A stretch of 33,381 nt of DNA from Desulfonatronospira sp964577315 (GTDB lineage Bacteria; Desulfobacterota; Desulfovibrionia; Desulfovibrionales; Desulfonatronovibrionaceae): the NCBI GenBank assembly GCA_964577315.1, contig CAZNYT010000018.1:1-33381 (forward strand), read 5' to 3'. Position 1 is the stretch's first letter. Each line of letters begins with the position of its first letter. The notes beneath the pieces are model-generated. The model was not told the origin of the DNA and did no database searches. It saw only the letters and a list, made by a program, of their open reading frames with translations. The position numbers and the translations under genes were made by a program. Shown here piece by piece: positions 8,083 through 14,572 of this stretch.

Positions 8083-9153
8083 ATGGTCGGACTCTATATC
8101 GGCTCTACAGGCGGATTTTCCGGCAAAAACCTTATTGCTCTGGCTTTGGGCAAAAAGTTTCAGGAGGACGGTTTTAACATTGGTTACATGAAGCCTGTTG
8201 GGGTACATCCCAAAGAAATAGACGGACACTGGGTGGATGAGGATGCGTACTCCACTGTAAATTTCCTGGGACTGGAGCAGGATCTTTCCACGATCACCCC
8301 TGTTCTTATTTCTCAGGATTTTATGCAGAAAGCTTACACTGGAGAATGTCTGCTCTACATGCAGGACATTAAGAAATATTACGAACAACTGAAGCAAGAC
8401 AAGGACCTTATGTTGGTCGGTGGTTCCGGAAGCTATCTTTATTCCGGCAAGTATTGCAATCTGGACGGAGTTAGTATCACCCGCGCTTTGGAAAACAAGG
8501 TGGTGCTTGTGGATCGCTATAGCCAGGAATTCCATTACGACTACCTGATAGCTGCCAAAGAGGCATTGGGTGATGATTTGGCTGGAGTGGTTTTGAATGA
8601 CGTTCCTGAATCCCATATGAGGGAAGCCAAAGAATATATCAAACCCATGCTGGAACACAGACAAATAAACGTTTTGGGCATCATCCCCCATGATCCCCTT
8701 CTCAAGGCTATTACCATCAAGCAATTGGCCCAGGAGCTCGGAGGAAAGCTTATCACCATGCAAAACAAGTCCGAGGAGGTAGTCCAGAACTTTCTCATCG
8801 GCACCATGCAGATAGAAAATTTCATGGCCCATTTCCACAAGAACAAGGAATCTGCGGTAATTGTGGGTGGTGACCGCTCCGATCTGCACCTGGTGGCCAT
8901 GGAGGGCAACTGCCCCTGTCTGATACTTACCGGGAATATCTACCCCAACGACATTGTCCTAACCAGATCCGAGGTTTTGGGAGTCCCCATTATCGTAGCC
9001 CGGGAGGATACTTACACCGTGGCCCAAAAAATGGAAAAAATTCTGCACCGGACAAAACTCAGGGAATCTGTCAAAGTGGATCAAGGCTGCCGGGTGGTTA
9101 ATGAGAACCTGGATTATCAAACCATGTATCAACAACTGGGGATACAGAAGTAA
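8083..9153 (+). CDS. P-loop / DRTGG-domain protein (BioD-like), near por
   Basis: A 356-residue protein. The N-terminal half is a dethiobiotin-synthetase-like P-loop domain with GSTGGFSGKNLIALALGKK (residues about 6-24); the Walker A Ser/Thr is replaced by Asn. The C-terminal half has a DRTGG-type domain, with VIVGGDRSDLHLVAM (about 266-280) and CLILTGNIYPND (about 284-295). The same two domains form the N-terminal regulatory part of long phosphotransacetylases, but the catalytic transacetylase domain is missing. Lying just after porCDAB, it may sense nucleotide or acetyl-CoA status; this is inference. Start 8083 is preferred because GGAGG lies 9 bp before it, whereas the in-frame ATG at 8074 directly abuts the GGAGG. 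Confidence 0.85.
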   Translation: MVGLYIGSTGGFSGKNLIALALGKKFQEDGFNIGYMKPVGVHPKEIDGHWVDEDAYSTVNFLGLEQDLSTITPVLISQDFMQKAYTGECLLYMQDIKKYYEQLKQDKDLMLVGGSGSYLYSGKYCNLDGVSITRALENKVVLVDRYSQEFHYDYLIAAKEALGDDLAGVVLNDVPESHMREAKEYIKPMLEHRQINVLGIIPHDPLLKAITIKQLAQELGGKLITMQNKSEEVVQNFLIGTMQIENFMAHFHKNKESAVIVGGDRSDLHLVAMEGNCPCLILTGNIYPNDIVLTRSEVLGVPIIVAREDTYTVAQKMEKILHRTKLRESVKVDQGCRVVNENLDYQTMYQQLGIQK

Positions 9154-9195
9154 AAATTTAAGCCCTACCCAACAGCTGGGGTGTTACTGCTTTCA

Positions 9196-9232
9196 AAAAC
9201 CCGGGAAATCGAATCGATTTCCCGGGTTTTTT
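9196..9232 (+). terminator. Intrinsic terminator of the DRTGG gene
   Basis: A 16-bp perfect stem, AAAACCCGGGAAATCG / CGATTTCCCGGGTTTT, with a 3-nt loop, ends in TTTTTT. It lies 43 bp after the stop codon. The A-rich 5' foot means it could also function for minus-strand transcripts. Confidence 0.93.
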
Positions 9233-9239
9233 AACTACC

Positions 9240-9388
9240 TGGACAGTCAAAATTTCTCGTGCAACATGCTGGAATTATTGCACTTTTCCAGATTCCACTG
9301 TCCAGTTGCATTTAGAATATAACTACCTGAAATCGCAAGTCTTTTTTCTTTAACTATTAACTGATAACTTTTAACTTTTAACTCTCAA
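9240..9388 (+). repeat. Dispersed hairpin repeat, family B, copy 1
   Basis: About 149 bp closely similar to 28644-28793. It starts with an imperfect palindrome whose outer arms are TGGACAGT / ACTGTCCA. The inner stem is GTGCAA (9259-9264) with TTGCAC (9278-9283). After AATATAACTACCTGAAAT it ends in a T-rich tract and tandem TTAACTGATAAC-like units. In the second copy the inner stem is GCACAA/TTGTGC, so both arms changed together. An unrelated inverted repeat, ACTCTCAAG / CTTGAGAGT, follows at 9381-9419. No ORF is seen. Confidence 0.8.
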
Positions 9389-9451
9389 GTAACTACAAAG
9401 ACCCTTATTATCTTGAGAGTACGAGTTCAAAATAAAAACCAAGAAAAAAGA

Positions 9452-9701
9452 CAACTATTCTACCGGATCTTTTTGCGTGCATTGGCCGGGAGGCTCCCCG
9501 GTTTTCTTGGCGAGGCTTATGGGGGAAGCCGAACCGCACAAAAGGCACTGAATAAGACTTAAGCAAAAGCCTCTATTCTGCACCTGACTTGATAAGGTGC
9601 ACATAGCTAAGAGTCCGGTGGGGGCAGGAATGCCCTGTAAGCCGAGCCTAGAAAAGCGCGAGCCGGGTACGCGGCACGAAAAAAGATTTGGTGAATAGTT
9701 G
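9452..9701. ncRNA. Candidate structured RNA or palindromic element with terminal inverted repeats
   Basis: A 250-bp segment closed by long inverted repeats. CAACTATTC (9452-9460) pairs with GAATAGTTG (9693-9701). GATCTTTTTGCGTGC (9466-9480) pairs with GCACGAAAAAAGATT (9674-9688), 13 of 15 positions. Inside are hairpins at 9486-9501 (CCGGG/CCCGG), 9514-9530 (GGCTT/AAGCC), 9579-9601 (TGCACCT/AGGTGCA) and 9622-9635 (GGGCA/TGCCC). Read on the minus strand, the closing stem is followed by TTGTCTTTTTTC, which would suit a terminator. It does not match 6S, tmRNA, RNase P, SRP RNA or any riboswitch I know. It could be a structured RNA on either strand or a non-coding mobile element. The right arm is partly tandemly repeated (CGAAAAAAGATT twice). 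Confidence 0.45.
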
Positions 9702-9734
9702 CGAAAAAAGATTATGTGAAAAGTTAAAAAACGC

Positions 9735-9763
9735 TTGCTTTTATATAAAATCATGCGTATTTT
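9735..9763 (+). promoter_or_regulatory. Candidate sigma-70 promoter of the rrm gene
   Basis: TTGCTT (9735-9740) and TATTTT (9758-9763) are 17 bp apart in an AT-rich stretch. The predicted transcription start, near 9770, falls just before the hairpin leader, which makes the assignment more likely. The -10 match is only moderate. Confidence 0.45.
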
Positions 9764-9776
9764 TATAGCTGTTGTT

Positions 9777-9841
9777 TTCATCAGTTTATGTGAACAGGCT
9801 GAAAGGTAGCAGCCTGGGCTGATGAACTTTTTTATTTTTTT
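9777..9841 (+). promoter_or_regulatory. Attenuator-like leader hairpin before the rrm gene
   Basis: An outer stem TTCATCAG (9777-9784) / CTGATGAA (9819-9826) encloses an inner hairpin CAGGCTG (9795-9801) / CAGCCTG (9810-9816). The outer stem is followed immediately by T6-A-T7 (9828-9841) and then directly by the ribosome binding site AGGAGC (9842-9847). This has the form of an intrinsic terminator in the 5' leader, so readthrough or RNA binding could control expression. Similar leaders on cold-induced RNA-binding protein genes make autoregulation or temperature control plausible, but this is inference. Confidence 0.6.
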
Positions 9842-9854
9842 AGGAGCATTTTTT

Positions 9855-10097
9855 ATGACTAATTTGTATGTGGGCAACTTGCCCTGGAGCACCACCGAAA
9901 CCCAACTCCGCGATTCCTTTGCCGAATTCGGAGAAGTAAGTTCAGCAAAGATCATTCAAGATCGGGAGACTGGAAGGTCCCGTGGATTCGGTTTCGTGGA
10001 GATGGAAAACGGTGCAGACGATGCTATTAACAGCCTGAATGGCCAAGATTACGGCGGAAGGACCATTAAGGTCAATGTAGCCAGGCCGAAACGCTAA
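9855..10097 (+). CDS. RRM-domain RNA-binding protein
   Basis: An 80-residue single RNA recognition motif protein. RNP2 is LYVGNL (residues 4-9) and RNP1 is RGFGFVEM (about 45-52), with conserved aromatic residues for stacking on RNA bases. The spacing is typical of bacterial glycine-rich-type RRM proteins, which bind single-stranded RNA and are often cold-induced. The C-terminus ends in the basic motif VNVARPKR without a long glycine tail. Start 9855 is chosen because AGGAGC lies 7 bp upstream; the frame is open from 9822, inside the leader hairpin and T-tract. It is flanked by its own promoter candidate and terminator, so it is monocistronic. Confidence 0.95.
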   Translation: MTNLYVGNLPWSTTETQLRDSFAEFGEVSSAKIIQDRETGRSRGFGFVEMENGADDAINSLNGQDYGGRTIKVNVARPKR

Positions 10098-10132
10098 TTT
10101 CCTTTTCCAACGGAAGTTTCAATAGCACTCGC

Positions 10133-10168
10133 AAGCCATTCCGGAATATTCCGGAATGGCTTTTTTTT
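10133..10168 (+). terminator. Intrinsic terminator of the rrm gene
   Basis: A perfect palindrome (10133-10162) with arms AAGCCATTCCGGAA / TTCCGGAATGGCTT is followed by T8. It starts 35 bp after the rrm stop codon and is a textbook intrinsic terminator. Confidence 0.95.
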
Positions 10169-10711
10169 GCACCCTGACACTGTATCCCTGTGAATATATC
10201 AACAAAGAATTTTCCAGCTGGTTCAGCTCAATGAAATGCCTTTCACAACCCTCTGATTTTTATCACTTATATCTTCCGTTTTCTGCGCTTGCAAAACAAA
10301 TCTTGCATGCGCCTCCTCCTGGATGCGTCTACAAAAAGTCCTTTTTGCAGACGCAGGGACCAGGTGTCAGGAGTCAGTAAAAACAAGGGTTTATGGAAAT
10401 AATTAGACATTAAATTCCTCCTGTCCCGACTTTTTGCAAGCACATCCTCCTGGTGAATAATTACATTTAAATTATTCTTTTCACAAAAGACTTTACAAAT
10501 AAACTTTTTTTTTATAATTAAACAGAAAACCTCTTTTTCTATTGCGCTAATCATCCATTACCGAACAAAGCTTTCAATCATCCGCTGCAAAAAAAGCTCT
10601 GCATTAGCAATAATCATAAGTACTACTGAATTAGTGTCCTGAACATCCACTAAATATAAAAAGAAAATTACCGAAACCAAAACACCCTAAAACTAAAAGG
10701 AGGTTAGGTTT
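10169..10711. other. AT-rich intergenic region, no gene seen
   Basis: About 540 bp between the rrm terminator and the tmc leader. ORFs are present on both strands but have no ribosome binding site or protein-like composition. It contains the family C hairpin at 10324-10355 and a half-copy of the same motif, ACTTTTTGCAAGCACATCCT, at about 10428-10447. The region from 10450 to 10690 is strongly AT-rich. The tmc promoter probably lies in it, but I could not choose a -35/-10 pair. Confidence 0.45.
10324..10355. repeat. Family C hairpin repeat, copy 2
   Basis: Arms TGCGTCTACAAAAAG and CTTTTTGCAGACGCA pair over 14 of 15 positions around a TC centre. The inner core CAAAAAGTCCTTTTTG is identical to the hairpin at 1446-1477, whose outer stem differs by two fully compensated pairs. 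A shortened relative, TGCAAAAAG-G-CTTTTTGCA, is at 31337-31355. Confidence 0.75.
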
Positions 10712-10795
10712 TTGGCATGTGCTTTTTTCTTAAACAAGTTTTCACCAAACTCAGAACTGGTCATGGCAGAATCATCAACTTTGATTTATGGCTAA
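10712..10795 (+). CDS. Possible 27-codon leader ORF of the tmc operon
   Basis: A strong Shine-Dalgarno sequence AAAAGGAGGT (10696-10705) has no annotated gene. Eight bases after GGAGG a TTG opens a 27-codon frame, starting with residues MACAFFLNKF and ending with TAA at 10793-10795. An alternative ATG at 10717 in another frame gives 28 codons to 10803, but its spacing is 13 bases. Either would end 25-35 bp before tmcD, whose own ribosome binding site is weak, so a leader peptide coupling translation is possible. No family is recognisable, and it may be fortuitous. Confidence 0.3.
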   Translation: MACAFFLNKFSPNSELVMAESSTLIYG

Positions 10796-10828
10796 TAGCC
10801 TAAAACCAACAAAAATGGGCAGAAAACT

Positions 10829-12085
10829 ATGGATATTTCAAATTGGGATTGGGAAAAAGGAGTCAAGGTTATCCAGAAACTAAGAAACTGTGACACCAGT
10901 TTTGAATGGCTGGAAGAACCTTACGTAAGCCTGGACGGAGAAAAGGTGGTAACCTTGGCCAAGACGGAAGATGGTTACAAGCCGTGTGTCAACGGGAAGA
11001 GCTGGGAAAACGCCTATGACATTGCCTGGTACCCACGTTTTAGCCCTGATGGACGGCTCACCTGCCTGGTACAGGAGATGGGGGAATGGACTTTGGCAGT
11101 GGACGGAGAACACTGGCCAGAGAACTATGCCTACATCTGGAACACCATGTTCAACGGGGAAGGTGACGTAATAGCCGCTGCCATTCAGCAGAACGGGGAA
11201 TACGGCATGGCTGTAAACGGCGAACCCTGGTCAACATTGTATGTCAATGCCACCGAGTTCACTCTCAGCCCGGATGGCAAAAACACTGCCGCTGTTGTTC
11301 AAACTACAAATCTGGATGAAGCAGACATCTTTACCTTCCAGAAAGGCTGCTTCAGCGTGGCTGTAAATGGGCAATCCTGGGATAAGAATTTTGTGAATGT
11401 CTGGACTCCCACCTTTGATCATCAGGGTCAGCACGTGGCAGCCCAGGTCCGAAGCAGCCTTTACGATTACACCATAGTAGTGGACGGCCAGCCCTGGGAA
11501 AAAAACTTCCTCATGGTTTGGGAGCCCAGGTTCAACCCCAAGACCAAAAAGGTTGCCGCCCCGATTCGCATGGCTGGCAAATGGGGTATGGCCGAGGATG
11601 GTCAAGTGATCTGGAATCCTGTGTTCGTTCAACTTTGGCAACACCAATTCTCCCAGGACGGGAACCACCTCTATGCCATCGCTGCCACCGAATTCGGCAA
11701 ATGGACCATAGTATGCGACGGCTCCCCCTGGGAAGTCAAAATCAACACCATGCTCACGGATCTGGCGGTCAGTCCTGATGGCAAGAGGGCTGCAGCTGCA
11801 GCCAAGGAAGGGGAAAAATGGACTATAATGGCAGATGAGTCCCTGTGGTCCGACTGGTACGATATGGTGTGGTCTCCGGTATTCAGCCCGGATTCCAGGC
11901 ATATTGGCTGCAAGGTGGAGAAGGGGAGGAAAAGGGTAACCATTGTGCTAAACGGCAAACCCTACAAAGAGGAATTCTCCCATTGCTGGGATCCGATTTT
12001 CAGCCCTGACAGCCAATATGTGCTTATCCGGGGTGTTCAAGGCGGGACTTATAAACGTATAGTGGCCAATGTGAACGATTTTTAA
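10829..12085 (+). CDS. tmcD: Tmc complex subunit TmcD (beta-propeller-like repeats)
   Basis: A 418-residue cytoplasmic-type protein with no signal peptide or membrane helix. It is built of nine degenerate repeats of about 38 residues. The marker (V/D)-N/D-G-x-x-W recurs at residues about 54, 91, 129, 179, 218, 256, 296, 335 and 373, usually followed by W-x-P-x-F-S-P-D. This pattern indicates a WD40/PD40-like propeller. TmcD is the tryptophan-rich subunit of the Tmc complex of sulfate reducers, whose exact role is unknown. Identity rests on the repeats plus the adjacent tmcC, tmcB and tmcA. It lies 12 bp ahead of tmcC. The ATG at 10829 has only a weak purine stretch before it. Confidence 0.85.
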   Translation: MDISNWDWEKGVKVIQKLRNCDTSFEWLEEPYVSLDGEKVVTLAKTEDGYKPCVNGKSWENAYDIAWYPRFSPDGRLTCLVQEMGEWTLAVDGEHWPENYAYIWNTMFNGEGDVIAAAIQQNGEYGMAVNGEPWSTLYVNATEFTLSPDGKNTAAVVQTTNLDEADIFTFQKGCFSVAVNGQSWDKNFVNVWTPTFDHQGQHVAAQVRSSLYDYTIVVDGQPWEKNFLMVWEPRFNPKTKKVAAPIRMAGKWGMAEDGQVIWNPVFVQLWQHQFSQDGNHLYAIAATEFGKWTIVCDGSPWEVKINTMLTDLAVSPDGKRAAAAAKEGEKWTIMADESLWSDWYDMVWSPVFSPDSRHIGCKVEKGRKRVTIVLNGKPYKEEFSHCWDPIFSPDSQYVLIRGVQGGTYKRIVANVNDF

Positions 12086-12097
12086 GAGAGGATGCGC

Positions 12098-12760
12098 ATG
12101 TACAATACAATCTATGACTTTATTACAGGTCCTTTGGTATGGGTCTCGTTGCTTATTCTCGTGCTTGGCCTGATAGGTAAGTTCATATACCTGACCAATA
12201 TGGCCAAGAAAAGAGATCCTTGGGTGTTCAACTATCTCTCCAAAAAACACGCCCTGCGCTCCATAGTCATGTGGCTCATACCCTTTGCTGCCACAAATCA
12301 GAGATTGAACCCGGTAATGACCATAGTTACCTATATCTTCCACATTTGCTTGATACTGGTACCCATTTTTGCCCTGGCTCATGTTATCATGTGGGAACGG
12401 GCCTGGGGGATAAGTTGGTGGACATTGCCGGAAACCGCTGCTGTGATCATGACTTTCTTGGTTCTGGGCGGGATAGTCTTCTTTATTGTCCGCCGGATAG
12501 TTCTTCCTGAAGCTAGGTACGTAACCCGCTTCCAGGATTTTCTGATCCTTATCCTGGTGGCACTACCCTATCTCACCGGGCTTTTGGCCTATTACCAGAT
12601 ATTCGATTATCAAACCATGATAGTGCTACATATTCTGGCCGGGCATGCCATGCTAATAGCTATCCCCTTCACCTGGCTGAGCCATCTGTTACAATTCTTC
12701 ATGACCAGAAGCTATGTAGGCTCAGAGTTCGGTTATGTCCGTCACGTCAAGGACTGGTAA
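12098..12760 (+). CDS. tmcC: Tmc complex membrane cytochrome b subunit TmcC
   Basis: A 220-residue integral membrane protein with about five hydrophobic helices (approximately residues 12-32, 72-98, 108-130, 145-165 and 178-200). It has histidines in membrane segments (for example HICLI, LAHVIMW, LHILAGHAM and WLSHLLQ) that could ligate b-type haem. It resembles the NarI/DsrM/HmcE family that exchanges electrons with menaquinone. In Tmc it anchors the complex and links periplasmic cytochrome c3 to the cytoplasmic Fe-S subunit. AGAGAGG fits the ATG at 12098 (6-bp spacing) better than the in-frame ATG at 12092. The tmcB start follows after 26 bp. Confidence 0.9.
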   Translation: MYNTIYDFITGPLVWVSLLILVLGLIGKFIYLTNMAKKRDPWVFNYLSKKHALRSIVMWLIPFAATNQRLNPVMTIVTYIFHICLILVPIFALAHVIMWERAWGISWWTLPETAAVIMTFLVLGGIVFFIVRRIVLPEARYVTRFQDFLILILVALPYLTGLLAYYQIFDYQTMIVLHILAGHAMLIAIPFTWLSHLLQFFMTRSYVGSEFGYVRHVKDW

Positions 12761-12786
12761 GATCTAAAAGACAGGAGTAAAAAGTT

Positions 12787-14115
12787 ATGACTGAAGCCGC
12801 CGATATGGCCAAAAAAATTGAAGACCCCGGGCTTGATGAGGGTATAAAGAACCTCAACCCGGACAAAATTGCACCCACAATAAACCGGGTAATCTATTCC
12901 GAAAACAGCGCCAGAATGAAAGCCTTTGTTGACACCTGCGTACATTGTGGGCTTTGCTCCGATGCCTGCCACTACTTTCTCTCCCACGACCGGGACCCCA
13001 GTTACGCCCCTGTGGGCAAGGTCAAAAGAACCCTGTGGGAAATGATTCGCCACAATGGCAACGTTTCCAAGGAGTTTATCCGCGAGGCTGCCTTGGTGGC
13101 CTACACCGAGTGCAACCTGTGCATGCGGTGCGTCCAATACTGTCCCTTTGGCATCGACACCGCGTATTTTATGAGCAACGTACGTCGCATTTGCCATTTA
13201 CTCGGAGTTACCCCCAAGTACATTCAGGATACTAGTCACAGCCATTCCGCTACCATGAATCAGATGTGGCTCAAGGATGATCAATGGATGGACACCCTGC
13301 AGTGGCAGGAGGAGGAAGCCCGGGACGAGTTCCCCAACCTGCGCATCCCTCTGGACAAGGAAGGGGCAGATACCATGTACTCCGTAATCGCTCCTGAGCC
13401 CAAGTTCAAGCCCCAGCTCATCTACCAGGCAGCCGCGATCTTGCACGCCAGTGGCGAGGACTGGACCATGCCTTCGGCTCCCGGATGGGACAACAGCGAT
13501 ATGTGCATGTTCACCGGGGACGGGGAAATGATGGGCAGGCTTAAGAGGGCGCATTTTGACACTGCCAGGCAACTCCGGGTCAAGAGGATTGTCATGGGGG
13601 AATGCGGCCACGCTTTCCGCTCTTGCTATGACCGGGGCAACCGGTGGCTGGGCTGGAAATACCACCCCATCCCCATCATCCATGCCATCCAGTTCTTTTA
13701 TGAGCTCCTCAAGGCCGGACGTATCAAGGTGGGCACCCAGGAGAAAAGGCTGTGCACCTTTCACGATCCCTGCAACACAGTGCGAGGGAGAGGGCTCCAC
13801 GAAATGGGCCGGGAAGTGGCCAAGGCCTTTTGCACCAATTTTGTGGAAATGCATCCCAACCGGGAACATAACTATTGCTGCGCCGCAGGCGGCGGGGTGA
13901 TTAACTGTGGCCCCCCGCATAAGATGACACGAGTCCACGGCAACAAGATCAAGGCGGAACAGTTAAAGGCAACCGGGGCCAAGATAGTGGTCGCTCCCTG
14001 CCACAACTGTCACGGTGGACTCGAGGATATCATCCACCATTACGGCCTGGACATGGAAATCAAGTTCCTAGGGGATATCATCTACGAACATATGCAAAAG
14101 CCCGATGCTGTTTAA
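12787..14115 (+). CDS. tmcB: Tmc complex iron-sulfur subunit TmcB (HdrD-like)
   Basis: A 442-residue cytoplasmic Fe-S protein. The N-terminal part has two [4Fe-4S] motifs: CVHCGLCSDACHYF (residues about 51-64) and CNLCMRCVQYCPFG (about 107-120). The C-terminal half has two CCG-type (cysteine-rich) regions. The first is GECGHAFRSC (about 273-282) with CTFHDPC (about 325-331). The second is CCAAGGG (about 363-369) with VAPCHNCHGG (about 403-412). This is the HdrD/GlpC-like layout that can hold an unusual [4Fe-4S] centre active towards thiols. The subunit sits between TmcC and cytoplasmic partners such as the DsrC trisulfide; that partner is inferred from related complexes. The ribosome binding site is AGGAG, 10 bp upstream of the ATG. 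Confidence 0.93.
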   Translation: MTEAADMAKKIEDPGLDEGIKNLNPDKIAPTINRVIYSENSARMKAFVDTCVHCGLCSDACHYFLSHDRDPSYAPVGKVKRTLWEMIRHNGNVSKEFIREAALVAYTECNLCMRCVQYCPFGIDTAYFMSNVRRICHLLGVTPKYIQDTSHSHSATMNQMWLKDDQWMDTLQWQEEEARDEFPNLRIPLDKEGADTMYSVIAPEPKFKPQLIYQAAAILHASGEDWTMPSAPGWDNSDMCMFTGDGEMMGRLKRAHFDTARQLRVKRIVMGECGHAFRSCYDRGNRWLGWKYHPIPIIHAIQFFYELLKAGRIKVGTQEKRLCTFHDPCNTVRGRGLHEMGREVAKAFCTNFVEMHPNREHNYCCAAGGGVINCGPPHKMTRVHGNKIKAEQLKATGAKIVVAPCHNCHGGLEDIIHHYGLDMEIKFLGDIIYEHMQKPDAV

Positions 14116-14138
14116 AAAACAGATCAAGGAGTATAACA

Positions 14139-14531
14139 ATGCCCAAGAAACTGATTTACATAATGGGAACGATTGCAGTAGCAATCTTTTTCCTTGCGCC
14201 TGCGATCCACTCTCAGGCTCCAGATATGACCCACGTTATAGAGGATGCCTTCCCTTCCAAGGAACGACCAGCATCGGTGTTTCCCCATGACGAGCACAAT
14301 GAAATGGCGGATCTGCAGGATAAGTGCTACGTATGCCATCACTATGACGGACCGGACCAGGATCATACCGATATGAGCATAGGGATGGATTGCTCGGATT
14401 GCCATTCAGTGGAGCCTGACGATCCGGATGAAGAGACTCCCTTGAAGCAAGCCTATCACAACCTGTGCATGGATTGCCATGAGGATGAAGGGGCTGGACC
14501 CGTGGCCTGCGGGGAATGCCACGTTCGTTAA
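14139..14531 (+). CDS. tmcA: Acidic type II tetrahaem cytochrome c3 (TmcA)
   Basis: A 130-residue periplasmic cytochrome. The N-terminal Lys-Lys followed by a hydrophobic stretch (residues about 5-24, ending near IHSQA) is a Sec signal peptide. Four CXXCH haem sites are present: CYVCH, CSDCH, CMDCH and CGECH. Additional histidines for the bis-His axial ligation are seen at FPHDEHNEM and nearby. The mature protein is rich in Asp and Glu, as in type II (acidic) c3. It takes electrons from type I c3/hydrogenase and passes them to TmcBCD. In the Desulfovibrio order I recall, tmcA comes first; here it is last, so the operon order is reversed. AAGGAG lies 8 bp before the ATG. Confidence 0.94.
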   Translation: MPKKLIYIMGTIAVAIFFLAPAIHSQAPDMTHVIEDAFPSKERPASVFPHDEHNEMADLQDKCYVCHHYDGPDQDHTDMSIGMDCSDCHSVEPDDPDEETPLKQAYHNLCMDCHEDEGAGPVACGECHVR

Positions 14532-14546
14532 CAGCATCAAAAAGTG

Positions 14547-14568
14547 GGGGCGCGATGGATCGCGCCCC
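14547..14568. terminator. Hairpin between convergent tmcA and dxs
   Basis: A 10-bp GC-rich inverted repeat, GGGGCGCGAT / ATCGCGCCCC, lies midway in the 41-bp gap between the two convergent stop codons. There is no T-run on the plus side, but its position suggests a bidirectional transcription barrier. Confidence 0.6.
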
Positions 14569-14572
14569 TACG

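Noticed and set aside
9452..9701. 6S RNA, tmRNA, RNase P RNA, or a cobalamin/FMN/lysine riboswitch
   Set aside because: None of the conserved core sequences of these RNAs (for example the B12 box, GAGGAAAGTCC of RNase P, or the tmRNA ends) is present in either orientation.
10267..10554. 95-codon minus-strand ORF between rrm and tmcD
   Set aside because: No ribosome binding site, Lys/Arg-biased composition, and the frame runs through the family C hairpin repeat.
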